A stretch of 64,000 nt of DNA from Ahaetulla prasina (GCF_028640845.1 NC_080548.1:13428314-13492313); one strand, 5' to 3'. Positions 33,286 to 43,312 are shown, counted from the stretch's first letter. Program-made: numbers and translations. Notes: generated by a model not told the origin, from the sequence alone.

Positions 33286-34056
33286 ATCTATACACATTTA
33301 AATCTACGTATCGTTAATATGTTGATGTCAGGGGGTTATGAGTGCAGCTAATTCTACCCAGAATCAAACTGTAAAGTTATTGGTGTTTTTTTTTTGGATC
33401 CAGAACACACACCCCCACAGTGAAATTGGGTTGATGAGCCTTAGGAATAGGCGGGTGATGATCTAACATGGGTCTCCAGCTTGACTTAACACAACGGCCT
33501 CATAGCCTCTGAACTTGTTGCCTTTTCATAGTGGAACTTTCCGTCTTTAATATGTAATAGTGCAACCCAGAGCATTAAATCCGCTGATCAATATCAAAAC
33601 GAAAAGCAATCAAGTTAACGTACCCGTCTTTGCCAATCCCAGCTGTTCCTTCTGCTCAGAGTAAGCACTGTTCATCCCTATCAAAACGCATTCCCCGGTG
33701 GGGGAAAAAAACTGTGATTGTTTTTAGGCACAAATTTAGCCCCAGGAATATTAACGTCCGTTCGTGATTCACTTCTCTGTTTCACCAACACAGCCTTCTA
33801 AGGAAGATTTGGAAAAGATGTCGGTCAGCTTTCCAAAACCTGGTGCCTTCCTGGTGAAGGCGGCTCCCCGTTATTCTCTGAAAATGCGGCGTGTGGCTAT
33901 TGAAAGCTAAAAGCGAGAAGGTTATCTTCTAATGTGTGTGCAACTCCAGGGAATCCTCTGACCCCTTGTAATGATATCTGTGAATCACCTTGGGAGATGG
34001 AGGTCATGGGGCGGGAGCGGGGAGAGGGTGGGAGAGAGAAGGGATACTATCTAGGC
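33286..34056. other. Intron sequence, nothing recognised
   Basis: T and A runs and a purine-rich patch near 34000-34040. No exon or repeat family assigned. Confidence 0.45.
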
Positions 34057-34147
34057 CAGAGGTCTCCGAACTTGGCAACTTTTAAGACTTGTGGCTGGGG
34101 ATGGCTGGCTGGGGAATTCTGGGAGTTGAAGTCCACAAGTCTTACAT
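34057..34147. mobile_element. Foldback hAT-like MITE family A, truncated
   Basis: Starts CAGAGGTCTCCGAACTTGG. The palindrome core GGCTGGCTGGGGAATTCTGG is present; the right terminus is lost after CACAAGTCTTA. Confidence 0.7.
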
Positions 34148-34166
34148 CTTCCCAAGGGGAAACACC

Positions 34167-34302
34167 CAGTAGTGGGATTCAGCTGGTTTGGGCAAACCGG
34201 TTGTTAAATTGCTGGCTGGCCTGGCCACGCCATGCCCCTTTCCAGGAGTCCCCACATGCCCTGTTTTGGCTCCCAGATAAGTGCAGAGAGTCCTACTAAG
34301 CC
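34167..34302. mobile_element. hAT-like MITE family E, left part only
   Basis: CAGTAGTGGGATTCAGCTGG, GCAAACCGGTTGTTAAATTG and CCAGGAGTCCCCACATGCCC. No right end. Confidence 0.7.
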
Positions 34303-34351
34303 AGGGGTGGGTTCTACTTACCTTTACTACTGGTTCGCAGCAGGACCTTGG

Positions 34352-34673
34352 CAGTGGTGAAATGTAAAATTTGTTACTACCGTTCTGTGGGCGTCGCTTG
34401 GTGGAGGTGGTAATGTGACTGGGTGGGTGTGGCCAACTTTTTTTTTTTACTTTTAAAAGCATTTTTTTTACAGCCTCTTTGGCCGAAGAGGTTGTAGAAA
34501 AAATGCTTTTAAAAGCCTCTGACGATTCCAGCTGAGCCGCGCGATCATCAGAAGCTTTTTTTTTAACTTTTAAAAGCATTTTTCGGCTCAGCTGGGCATG
34601 CGGGGGGTGGGGGGGCAGGGATTTCACTACTGGATTGGGTGATCCGGTCCGAACCGGGAGCATTTCACCCCTG
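34352..34673. mobile_element. hAT-like MITE family G
   Basis: From CAGTGGTGAAATGTAAAATT to GGGAGCATTTCACCCCTG. TSDs gaccttgg / gacgttgg match at 7 of 8. Paired blocks of CTTTTAAAAGCATTTTT and its complement. A ~50-bp fragment of a related element (family H-like, CAGGGGTGGGTTCTACTTAC) lies just left at 34302-34351. Confidence 0.88.
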
Positions 34674-34679
34674 GACGTT

Positions 34680-35158
34680 GGTTATCAGAAACTGGTTGTG
34701 AACATCTGAAATGGTGGTCAGGTGATCCTGGGACCATGATGACGAACCTATGGCACACATGCCAGAGGTGGCACGTGATGCCCTCTCTGATGGCACATGA
34801 GCCATCGCCCCAGTTCAGCTTCACTGAGCATGCGTGCGCACCTCCTGCCAGCCAACTGGTCTTTAGGTCCCTGCCGCGCATTTGTGTGGGGCAGGGGGCA
34901 TGCAGGTAGGCCTGTGCGTATGTGCAAGGGGTGGGGCGCATGCAGGGGCCCGTGTGCATGCTTGGGGGGTGGCAGCATGCACAGGGCCACACACACATTG
35001 TATTTTGGAGGTTCTCGCGCACTTTGGGCACTCGGTCCGGAAAAGGTTAGCCATCACTGCCCTAGGAAGCTGCAACCATTGTAAATACATGCTGTTTGCC
35101 AAGTGCCTGAATTTTGATCATGTGGCCATGGGGATGCTGCAACACTCATGTGTGTCAG
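34680..35158. mobile_element. TA-type MITE family M fragment hosting a family B hAT
   Basis: Left part GTCAGGTGATCCTGGGA; right part AAGCTGCAACCATTGTAAAT, TGAATTTTGATCATGTGGCC and GGGGATGCTGCAAC. The two are separated by 34734-35059. Confidence 0.7.
34734..35059. mobile_element. hAT-like MITE family B
   Basis: From CCATGATGACGAACC to GGTTAGCCATCACTG. TSDs tcctggga / ccctagga match at 6 of 8. The interior has GCATGCAGG repeats and GCACTCGGTCCGG near the right end. Confidence 0.85.
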
Positions 35159-35196
35159 GATTGGTTACTTACAAAATGGATAATGATACCATAGTC

Positions 35197-35523
35197 CAGG
35201 GGTGTCAAACTGAACGGCCCACGGGGTGCTTAGATCAGGCCTGTGGGCCTGCCATGGAAACAGCAAAGCCCAAGGTGCCTCTGCTAGCGAAAATGGAGCT
35301 TTGTTTTTGGCCGCGATGGCCTTCTGCAACCCTCTGCCAGCAAAAACGGAGCTTGGGGAGCTTGTGTGTGATCTTGCTGGCAGAGGGTTGCAGGAGGCTG
35401 TCGTGGCCAAAAAATGGAGCGTTGATGAGTGACGTCGAGCTGGCCACGCCCCCACGCCCCTCCACCGCGATGTCAAACACAACCCTGATGCAGCCCTCAA
35501 TAATATCTAGTTCGACGTCCCTG
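35197..35523. mobile_element. hAT-like MITE family C
   Basis: From CAGGGGTGTCAAACTGAACG to TAGTTCGACGTCCCTG. TSDs ccatagtc / ctatagtc match at 7 of 8. It has opposed copies of CCAGCAAAAACGGAGCTTGG-type sequence and GGTTGCAGGAGGC. Confidence 0.88.
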
Positions 35524-35547
35524 CTATAGTCACTTTTAAAGCTTATT

Positions 35548-35766
35548 TTTATCCTCCTTTTTAAAATACAACTCAAGGCAGTGAATATACAAATATTCCT
35601 TCCTCCTCCTATTTCCCCCAAATCGACACTGTGAGGTTGATTGCACTGGGAGAGAACGAGTGGCCCAAAATCGCCCAACCAGCTTTTCATGCCTAAAGCG
35701 CAACTAGAACTCACAGCCTCCTGGTTTCTAGCCCAGCACCTTGACCACTACACCAAGCTGCCTCTC
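35548..35766 (-). mobile_element. tRNA-derived SINE
   Basis: The minus strand reads GAGGCAGCTTGGTGTAGTGG (A-box region), CTGTGAGTTCTAGTTGCGC (B-box region), GGCATGAAAAGCTGGTTGGG and a tail with CTTGAGTTGTATTTTAAAAA. Confidence 0.75.
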
Positions 35767-36500
35767 TTCTTCTTCTTAATCGTCTCAAAATTTTCAATCT
35801 TCTTGATCTTTTCCTTTGATACTGTTCAATTTTTTTTTAACCTTACCTATTTTGCTACTTTATTTGTTACTAGTCCATGATTATATATATTTTTTAAAAA
35901 TCTATTTATGGAAACACCTCTTATATCTCCTTGGCTTTGCTATGGAAAGCTTGCAGGGGATCTGTTTGCAGGATTTTCAGACAGGTAAAAATATCCCTCT
36001 CTGTCTCTTCCCCCTTTCAAATTGGTGCTAAAAGATAAATTCATTTGAACTCAACTGCTGGCAACTTCAGGGATGCATCCCTGCAGGTGTTCTTGACAGC
36101 AGCATAGAAGAGAATTGGCATCTGGTTTTATTTCAGTCCCTCGTTAGACTAATTTCTAATCTCTCTCCTGCCATCGTTTAGAATGTATTTTTGGTCAGGG
36201 CAATTGTGTAGCCCATTGTGGGTGCCTTCCAGGGATAAGGGACCTGCATTGCATGAGGCTTTTTGTCTAGCCTTCCTGGGCTCAGAGCAGTTTTCTTCTT
36301 CACCAGCACACATTGTATGTGTGTGCGTGAGAGAAAATTAACAGCTTCGCAAAAAGAATGGGTGGTTTTTTTTCCTGCTGTCCATAATTGGCTTTTAGGC
36401 CATGGTAGTTTTCTCCAACCTGTTGTGCTCCGGATGTGTTGGACTTCAGCCCCATCCAAGGCATTGGGAAAGCTGACCAAGCACATTGTAAAAGATTAAT
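35767..36500. other. Intron sequence, nothing recognised
   Basis: T-rich to 35920, otherwise featureless; the (GT)n near 36318 is very short. Confidence 0.45.
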
Positions 36501-36504
36501 AGAC

Positions 36505-36780
36505 CATTAGAACAATTAATCAGTGGAACGACTTGCCTCCAGAAGTTGCGAATGTTGTGAACATTCGCTCCAGAAGTTGTGAATACTGGAAGTTTTTAAG
36601 AAGATGTCTGAAGTGGTGTAGGGTTTCCTGCCTAAGCAGGGGGTTGGACTAGAAGACCTCCATGGTCCCTTCCAACTCCTCTATTCTATTCTATTCTATT
36701 CTGTTCTGTTCTGTTCTGTTCTGTTCTATTCTATTCTATTCTATTCTATTCTATTCTATTCTATTCTATTCTATTCTATT
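36505..36780 (+). mobile_element. CR1 LINE 3' end with 100-bp (CTATT)n tail
   Basis: TTAGAACAATTAATCAGTGG, GGTGTAGGGTTTCCTGCC and the terminus GGTCCCTTCCAACTCCT, followed at 36681-36780 by about 20 CTATT units with an internal block of CTGTT variants. A small internal duplication of GAAGTTG.GAAT is seen near 36540-36580. Confidence 0.9.
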
Positions 36781-36940
36781 CCATGTTCAAGTGGTGCTTC
36801 AGTTGTTCAGGGATTGCACCCAAGGTGCCTGTTACTATAGGTCCCATCTCTGCTTTCTTTTGACACAGTTGTACTGCTTCTATTATTACTGCTGCTAAAT
36901 TTATGTTGCTAAGCAAGACATTTGTGATGTGAATTTGGCC

Positions 36941-37218
36941 CAGTGGTGAAATCCACATTTTTTTTACTACTGGTTCTGTGGACATGGCTTGGTGGATGTG
37001 GTGTGGCTTGGTGGGTGTGACTTGGTGGATGTGGCAGGGGAAGGATACTGCAAAATCCCAATTCCCTCCCCACTCCTGTGGGAAGGATATTGCAAAATCT
37101 CCATTCCCACCCCACTCTGGGGCCAGCCAGAGATGGTATTTGCCGGTTCTCCGAACTGCTCAAAATTTCTACTACCGGTTCTCCAGAACCTGTCAAAGCC
37201 TGCTAGATTTCACCCCTG
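36941..37218 (+). mobile_element. hAT-like MITE family D (short copy), mismatched flanks
   Basis: From CAGTGGTGAAATCCAC to AGATTTCACCCCTG, with about two 41-bp units and GGCTTGGTGG. Flanking 8-mers (atttggcc / ggtgtagg) do not match. Confidence 0.88.
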
Positions 37219-37300
37219 GGTGTAGGGTTTCCTGCCTAAGTAGGAGGTTGGACTAGAAGACCTCCAAGGTCCCTTCCAACTCTGTTATTCTATTCTATAT
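37219..37300 (+). mobile_element. CR1 3' terminal fragment
   Basis: GTGTAGGGTTTCCTGCCTAA to AAGGTCCCTTCCAACTCTG and a short ATTCT tail, directly abutting the family D right end. Confidence 0.85.
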
Positions 37301-37518
37301 ATGTAACAAGGTTTAATCCTAGTTGCTGGAGATAGACGCTGGTCCTCATCCTCATCATTTAGCTCTCTGTCAATGTGGACAGAGGATTACAGGATTTAGA
37401 GTTGGACATATCTGGAGAGGTCTGGATTAAGAAAGGCTATTTTGGTAGAAGAATGAAGGTCAGGTTAAGGACTGGTAAGAAATGCGAAGCATTTCCCAAT
37501 CTAGAGACCACTAGAAGT

Positions 37519-37700
37519 GAGCTAATTTGGTGGTGTAAGTGGCTAAGGCACCAGGCTAGTAATCAGGAGTCCGTGAGTTCAAATCCTGCCTTAGCCATGA
37601 AAGCCGGGCCAGTCAGGCACATTGGCAGCCTTGAGTTAAGACTAAGTCATTGTGTACGTGTATCCATGTAAAATCATCTTGGCAGTGTCTATTCCAAAAT
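37519..37700 (+). mobile_element. tRNA-derived SINE
   Basis: tRNA-like head with an A box (TGGTGTAAGTGGCTAAGGC) and a B box (GAGTTCAAATCC at about 37575-37586), then CTTAGCCATGAAAGCCGGGC as in squamate SINEs. An internal pol III promoter is therefore visible. Confidence 0.82.
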
Positions 37701-38580
37701 AAATTTCAGTGGTTTAAAGAAGATTTGTTCACAAGTGACTGTTTTTGGGGGCAGTGAGTCCAACCAATTTGCATCCATGATCTGGGTCTTTGCAACATGC
37801 TGAGCCTTGGATGAAACATCAGGATAGTGTTCACATAGCATGCAGGCAAATCAGTGGCTTAAGAGGATGGTCTGATTCCCACAGTTTGCTGAGGTGTTGG
37901 CTGGCTTCCCATATCACAACCAACCATTCCCATTATAACCTTCTCCAGTGTATTGTGTGAACCCAGTTGTATTGTGCCATAATATCAAAGGAGTTTTTTT
38001 TTTACATTGGCATGGTCAAGCTTTTATTTTCCTGCCAAGAGTTGCATTGCTTGAAGGTGTGGTGTTGTCACCTGCAGGCTGAGAGCTGACAGAGGAAGCA
38101 GAGCCAAAATCATGTCTTGTTAGCACCATTTCTTTTCTTCAATTTACTTTGAACACTTTTTCTCTCTCCCTTCCAAGCAGTAGGTCCCCAGGGGAAGTTC
38201 TTCCTAGGAATCTGATCGGTTGCAAAAAAAAAAAAAGTTTTGAAATTAGTTCAAAAACTGTTTCAGGTTAAGGCAAGAGTCATACATACCCAGATTTAGC
38301 AGGATATGATAATAGCCATCAGCAGCCACATAGAGGTAAACAACATCTTCATAACATTCAAAAGAGACAACCAAAAATCCCAATAGGAAACAAAAGTCCA
38401 AAATAGGTATCTTCAGCAGCAAACAATGCCCATATGAGCAGAGATTTACACCAATATTAACACTGGATCAACAATCAAATAAACTATACCACAATCTAAA
38501 CCTAGGAACTACCAACTCAAACAAGTGTGCTAAGAGTAAACAACAGCTAATCAATGAACCACCAAGGATATAAAAATAAG
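37701..38580. other. Intron sequence, nothing firmly recognised
   Basis: The A-rich part from ~38270 leads into the hammerhead-like repeat at 38581 and may belong to the same element (ACCAAAAATCCCAATAGG.. style), but no boundary was found. Confidence 0.4.
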
Positions 38581-38670
38581 AGCAAACCCCACTCTGTTCT
38601 AGCACTGATGATGTTATCTAGTATGGTGATGAAACATCTGTAAGAAGATAAACAAGCTCAACCAATTTCG
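38581..38670 (+). ncRNA. Hammerhead-like motif in a dispersed repeat
   Basis: CTGATGA (38605-38611), one bulged T, stem GTTATC (38613-38618), loop, stem GGTGAT (38625-38630), GAAAC (38631-38635) and ATC. The order matches hammerhead core, stem II and GAAA, with one extra base after CTGATGA and GUC replaced by AUC. The fold was read by eye; it may be only a remnant, and activity is unknown. Confidence 0.35.
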
Positions 38671-38851
38671 TTATATACGTGATGTACAATGACAATAAAG
38701 GCTTTGATTTTGAGCACCAAGGATCTCACAGTTCAACTCTTGAGCTATACCTATTCTCTTCTATCGATATAAAAATTGTAATTGGGGAAAGGGAGAAGAA
38801 TAAAAATAGATGCTGCCATTTGAAGCAGGAAAGATTTCCATTTTTACATTA

Positions 38852-39885
38852 TACGTGTTAAATTAATCTTCTCATCGTTCCCGTCACCCATCTCCTTCCA
38901 TTTATGACTGTAACTTTGTTGCTTGTATCCTTACGATTTATACTGATATTGATTGTTTCCTGATTGCTTATTTGTAGCCTATGACTATCATTAAGTGTTG
39001 CATCATTAAGTGTTAAATTTGTATCCTATGACTATCATTAAGTGTTGTAAGTGTTGTACCTTGATGAAGGTATCTTTTCTTTTATGTACACTGAGAGCGT
39101 ATGCACCAAAACAAATTCCTTGTGTGTCCAGTCACACTTGGCCAATAAAAAATTCTATTCTATTCTATTCTATTCTATTCTATTCTATTCTATTCTATTC
39201 TATTCTATTCTATGACTATCATTAAGTATTGTAAGTGTTGTACCTTGATGAAGGTATCTTTTCTTTTATGTACATGAGAGCATATGCACCAAGACAAATT
39301 CCTTGTGTGTCCAGTCACACTTGGCCAATAAAAAATTCTATTCTATTCTATTCTATTCTATTCTATTCTATTCTATTCTATGACTATCATTAAGTGTTGT
39401 AAGTGTTGTACCTTGATGAAGCAATGGGTGGAAACTGATCAAAGAAAGAAGCAACTTAGAACTAAGGAGAAATTTCCTGACAGTTAGAACAATTAATAAG
39501 TGGAACGACTTGCCTTCAGAAGTTGTGAATGCTCCAACACTGGAAATTTTTAAGAAAATGTTGGATAACCATCTGACTGAGATGGTGTAGGGTTTCCTGC
39601 CTGGGCAGGGGGTTGGACTAGAAGGCCTCCAAGGTCCCTTCCAACTCTGATGTTATGTTATGTTATGTTATGTTATGTTATGTTATGTTATGTTATGTTA
39701 TGTTATGTTATGTTATGTTATGTTATGTTATGTTATGTTATGTTATGTTATGTTAAGGTATCTTTTCTTTTATGTACACTGAGAGCATATGCACCAAGAC
39801 AAATTCCTTGTGTGTCCAGTCACACTTGGCCAATAAAAAATTCTCTTCTCTTCTCTTCTCTTCTCTTCTCTTCTCTTCTCTTCTA
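38852..39885 (+). mobile_element. Tandem array of three LINE 3' ends with pentamer tails
   Basis: Unit 1 (38852-39212), unit 2 (39213-39380) and unit 3 (39381-39421 plus 39756-39885, split by CR1) each contain TGACTATCATTAAGT, GTACCTTGATGAAG, CAAATTCCTTGTGTGTCC and CACACTTGGCCAATAAAAAA. They end in (ATTCT)n at 39152-39212, (ATTCT)n at 39335-39380 and (TTCTC)n at 39841-39884. This is the sense orientation of the family seen reversed at 16274. Confidence 0.9.
39422..39755 (+). mobile_element. CR1 LINE 3' end with (TGTTA)21 tail
   Basis: CAATGGGTGGAAACTGATC, GAGAAATTTCCTGACAGTTA and GGTCCCTTCCAACTCTGA, followed by about 21 uninterrupted TGTTA units (39651-39755). Inserted in unit 3 of the LINE-end array at GAAG|GTATC. 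Confidence 0.93.
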
Positions 39886-40196
39886 AATTTTTCCCATTTA
39901 ATTATTCATAATAGGGAATGCAGTGTTGCCTGGTAACAGTTATGGTGGCCATGTTCCTGCCCTGTCTGCTGTAGGAAGGACGGGTAGACCTTGCCATCTA
40001 CAGGCATACCACAATTCCTGAGATGATCCCTGGTCACCTCTGCGGTTTCATGGCTGTGATAAAGGCTGGTGGCTTGTCTCTCTTGAAAGCACAGTGAGGT
40101 GTTCCTCTTGTGCCTCACTGTCTGTTTTCTCCACCAAGACTACATCCACTTTATATGATAAGGGAAAACCTTGTATAAATCTTGAGTTTGATAAAG

Positions 40197-40301
40197 CAGG
40201 AATCCCCAACCTTGGCAACTTTAAGCCTGGTGGACTTCAACTCCCAGAATTCCCCAGCCAAAGTCCTCCAGGCTTAAAGTTGCCAAGGTTGGAGACCCCT
40301 G
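40197..40301. mobile_element. Foldback hAT-like MITE family A
   Basis: From CAGGAATCCCCAACCTTGGC to GGTTGGAGACCCCTG; the inverted halves share TTAAGCCTGG.GGACTT and its complement. Confidence 0.88.
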
Positions 40302-40357
40302 CTCCAGAGGGTTAACATCATTGCCCAGAGGATCATTGGTTGCCTTCTCCCCTCTTT

Positions 40358-40930
40358 GAATAGAATAGACTAGAATTTTTATTGGCCAAGTGTGATTGGA
40401 CACACAAGGAATTTGTCTTAGTGCATATGCTCTCAGTGTACATGAAAGAAAAAATACCTTCATCAAGGTACAACATTTACAACACAAATGATGGTCAATA
40501 TATCAATATAAATCATAAGGATTGCCAGCAACAAAGTTACAGTCATACAGTCATAAGTGGAAAGAAATTGGTGATGGGAACGATGAGAAGATTAATAGTA
40601 GTGCAGATTTAGTAAATAGTTTGACAGTGTTGAGGGAATTATTTGTTTAGCAGAGTGATGGCCTTCGGGGGAAAACTGTTCTTGTGTCTAGTTGTTCTGG
40701 TGTGCAGTGCTCTATAGCGTTGTTTTGAGGATAGGAATTGAAACAGTTTATGTCCTGGATGTGAGGGATCTGTAAGAGCTTGATAGCTCCCGCTGCCTTA
40801 AGAAAGGTCAAAACATTCTTAAAGATCCATCTCATCCTGGGCACACTTTTTTCTGAACTATTACCATCTGGCAGATGGTACAGGATAATAAAATAGGCTG
40901 AAAAGCAGCTTCTATCCCAGGGCAATAACC
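40358..40930 (-). mobile_element. LINE 3' end with short (AATAG)n tail and ORF remnant
   Basis: The minus strand encodes KNVLTFLKAAGAIKLLQIPH, then INCFNSYPQNNAIEHCTPEQ..DTRTVFPR, a degraded version of the GYKLFQLL..TRTTRHKDSFFP ending at 16274. The left end is ATTGGCCAAGTGTGATTGG after AATAGAATAG. Confidence 0.82.
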
Positions 40931-41264
40931 ATATTGAATTCTATGTTATAGTGCAATATCGGGTTTTCAATTTCAATTATATAGAATGTAAAGGATTTTG
41001 TGTTTGTGTGGGTTTTTAAAAAAAATTGTTGCCAAGATTGGGGACCCCTGTGATAAAGCATTTTGTAGAAATGAGTCTTCACTGATGCTGTACAATGACC
41101 TGCCATGGGTCAGTTACTGTTTAATTGTTCCGACTTAACAAAGTCGAAAGTTGGCCATTGGACCCAGGTTAATATGTTCAGATGCGGTGACACTTATTTT
41201 CATGAGCAAAGAGTCATTTATTCCTTAGTCAAGGGGTGTGCGTGCTTTTTTTGCTTGACTTTTG
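40931..41264. other. Intron sequence, nothing firmly recognised
   Basis: GTTGCCAAGATTGGGGACCCCTG at 41029-41050 looks like an isolated right end of a family A MITE. Otherwise no feature. Confidence 0.45.
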
Positions 41265-41272
41265 TTCTAGAG

Positions 41273-41556
41273 CAGGGGTGGCAAACCTAAGGCCCGTGGA
41301 CTGGATCCCGCCTGCGATGTGGTTGGATCCGGCCTTCAGGGCTATCCTGGAAAATGTAAGGGGTTGGCCTGTATCGCGTGAACCCGGTCTACCCAATCCA
41401 AAGAGGAAACATGCCAGCAGTTTGGGGAGTGGCGTCAAGCTGGCCACGCCCACCCAGTTGGCCACACCCACCCAGTTGGCCATGCCCCACCCAGCCCACC
41501 TGAGGTCAACCACAGCCCTGATGCGGCCCTCAATGAAATTGCGTTTGACACTCCTG
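41273..41556. mobile_element. hAT-like MITE family C, perfect TSD
   Basis: From CAGGGGTGGCAAACC to GCGTTTGACACTCCTG, TSD ttctagag perfect (41265-41272, 41557-41564). It contains three CACCCAGTTGGCCA repeats. Confidence 0.93.
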
Positions 41557-41779
41557 TTCTAGAGGTTGATGGATCTCTTTGTGTCTCCCTCTAGAAGCCC
41601 TGGGAATGGGATCCATACTGACAGCGGCCACTGTTTCTAGGAAAAAACAATTCTTTTATAAGCAAACCAAATTACCCATAATGCATTTTATAGTAACAAA
41701 GTGAACGTAGAATAATAGCCAGTGAAAGAATACAAGTAGTCTTCAACTAATGACCACGATAGAGCTCAAAATTTCAGTT

Positions 41780-41884
41780 GTACATCTTCCTCCCCCTGTC
41801 CTTACCACTTTCTATAGAGTACATCTTCCTCCCCCTGTCTATAGGGTACATCTTCCTCCCCCTGTCCTTACCACTTTCTATAGA
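41780..41884 (+). repeat. Tandem repeat, three ~30-45-bp units
   Basis: GTACATCTTCCTCCCCCTGT occurs three times; units 1 and 3 continue with CCTTACCACTTTCTATAGAG while unit 2 is shorter. Confidence 0.9.
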
Positions 41885-41885
41885 G

Positions 41886-42451
41886 CAGTGATGGCTAACC
41901 TTTTTGCCATTGCGTGCCAGGAGGGGGGCGGGGGGGATCGCGCGCACGCATGCCCACACCCATCATTTTATGTGCCCTGCCCCCGCACATGCATGCGCGA
42001 CTCTCCCCTCCCCCCCCACTTTTGACATGTGATGGCCCGGTATGCCCATTTTTCTCTCAGCTGGCTCCAGAGCCTCTCTATGAGTCTGAGGGTGGTGGAA
42101 AACTGCCTTCCCCATCTCCCTGGAGGTCCTCCGGAGGCTAGAAATCGACCGTTTACCAACTTCTGGTTGGACAGGAAGTGACATTTTTTGCTTTCCCCAG
42201 CCTCCAGAGACTCCTAGAGTGGGCCGCATCAGGGTTGTGTTTGACCTCGGGGGGCCGGGGGGACATGACCTGCTTGATGTCACTCGTGCGAGCGCTCTGC
42301 CAGCGAAAATGAAGCTTGGCAGAGCCATGCGCAGCCCTCCCAAGCTCTGTTTTCACTGGCAGAGGCACCGCGGGCCGATCCTTCGCTGTTTCCAGGGCAG
42401 CCCCATGGGCCAGATCTAAACGGCCCGCAGGCCTTGAGATTGACACCCCTG
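41886..42451. mobile_element. Chimeric hAT-like element: family B left, family C right
   Basis: The left end CAGTGATGGCTAACC (family B) runs to about 42214. From there the sequence is family C (GGGCCGCATCAGGGTTGTG ... AGATTGACACCCCTG). The outer 8-mers (ctatagag / tcttagaa) do not form a good TSD. Confidence 0.75.
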
Positions 42452-42454
42452 TCT

Positions 42455-42851
42455 TAGAACAATTAAGTGAGTTTTGCCCCACTTTATGACCTTTCTAATC
42501 ACAGTTGTTAAGTGAATCACTGCAGTTAAGTTAACAACATGGTTATTAAGTGAATCTGGCTTTTTTGCTTGTCGGAAAATCATATGACCCCAGGACGCGC
42601 ATCCATCGTGAACCAGTTGCCATGCATCCAAATTCTGATCATGGAAATGCTGCGACAGTTGTAAGTGTGAAAACTGGCCACAAGTCCCTTTTTTCAATGA
42701 TGTCACTTCGAATGATCCCTAAACATAGAACATAGAATAATAAAGGGACCTTGCTTCAGCTGAAGACCTTATACCATTTCAGACAAGTGGCCGTCCAGTC
42801 TCTTTTTAAAAGCCTCCAGTGACGGAGCACCTCATTTTTGAGGACTACCTG
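42455..42851. mobile_element. TA-type MITE family M with CR1 fragment inside
   Basis: Family M 42455-42721 (AATTAAGTGAGTTTTGCCCC, GTTAAGTGAATCACTGCAG) resumes after the CR1 piece with TTTGAGGACTACCTG at 42836. Confidence 0.82.
42723..42835 (-). mobile_element. CR1 3' fragment nested in family M
   Basis: AATAATAAAGGGACCTTGC, then CCTTATACCATTTCAGACAA and TTTAAAAGCCTCCAGTGACG, as in the CR1 3' UTR; internally deleted. Confidence 0.85.
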
Positions 42852-43009
42852 CGCTAAAGGAACAAGTGTTGCATGCATTTGCACACAAATTGGGTGTGGC
42901 TATTTCCAGCCAGTGAGAAAATGCCAGAGCTCCTGTATAACTGTTCCGTTCTTCCCAAAAGTCATTCCAAGTGGTCTCGATAATAACAAAAGTTCTTTTG
43001 ATTTTATAG

Positions 43010-43152
43010 AACTCCCTGAGAACTGGACGGACACCCGAGAGACCTTACTGGAGGGAATGCTCTTCAACCTGAAGTACCTGGGCATGACATTGGTTGAGCA
43101 GCCCAAAGGAGAAGAATTATCGGCAACGGCTGTCAAAAGGATTGTGGCAACG
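43010..43152 (+). CDS. LDLRAP1: LDLRAP1 exon 2 (PTB domain, N-terminal part)
   Basis: 143 bp, acceptor TTTTATAG at 43002-43009 and donor GTGAGG at 43153. After two bases completing a Lys codon it encodes LPENWTDTRETLLEGMLFNL, then KYLGMTLVEQPKGEELSATA and VKRIVAT. This is the start of the LDLRAP1 phosphotyrosine-binding (PTB/PID) domain, with the first beta strand (FNLKYLGMTLV) and helix 1 (SATAVKRIVAT). No stop or frameshift; it reads as a conserved functional exon. Phase 1 in, phase 0 out, consistent with exons 1 and 3. In the protein the PTB domain binds the FDNPVY signal of the LDL receptor and phosphoinositides at the inner plasma membrane. Identification rests on recognising the protein sequence; no search was run. 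Confidence 0.96.
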
Positions 43153-43215
43153 GTGAGGGACCAAGGTCCAGTTTCCATTCCCGTCCTCCCTAACTGTCTT
43201 CTATTGTCCCTAAGC

Positions 43216-43304
43216 CAGTGTTTCTCAACCATGGCAGCTTTAAGACGGGTGGACTTCAACTCTGGTCTGCCCATTTTGAAGTTGCCAAGATTGAGAAAAC
43301 GCTT
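43216..43304. mobile_element. Foldback hAT-like MITE family A just after exon 2, perfect TSD
   Basis: 89 bp starting CAGTGTTTCTCAACC, ending TTGAGAAAACGCTT, TSD ccctaagc perfect (43208-43215, 43305-43312). Confidence 0.9.
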
Positions 43305-43312
43305 CCCTAAGC

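Larger units (their letters stand above)
11..43009 (+). other. LDLRAP1: LDLRAP1 intron 1 (42,999 bp)
   Basis: Bounded by donor GTAAGT at 11-16 and a pyrimidine-rich acceptor ending TTTTATAG at 43009. Phase 1. It contains no recognisable coding exon of another gene and is built largely of the nested repeats listed below. Confidence 0.85.

Noticed and set aside
32485..33351. Open frame of 288 codons (and overlapping frames on both strands) with Pro/Ser-rich repeats
   Set aside because: It lies across the 41-bp minisatellite of a hAT-like element. Stop-free 41-bp units give long frames in every phase; not a gene.
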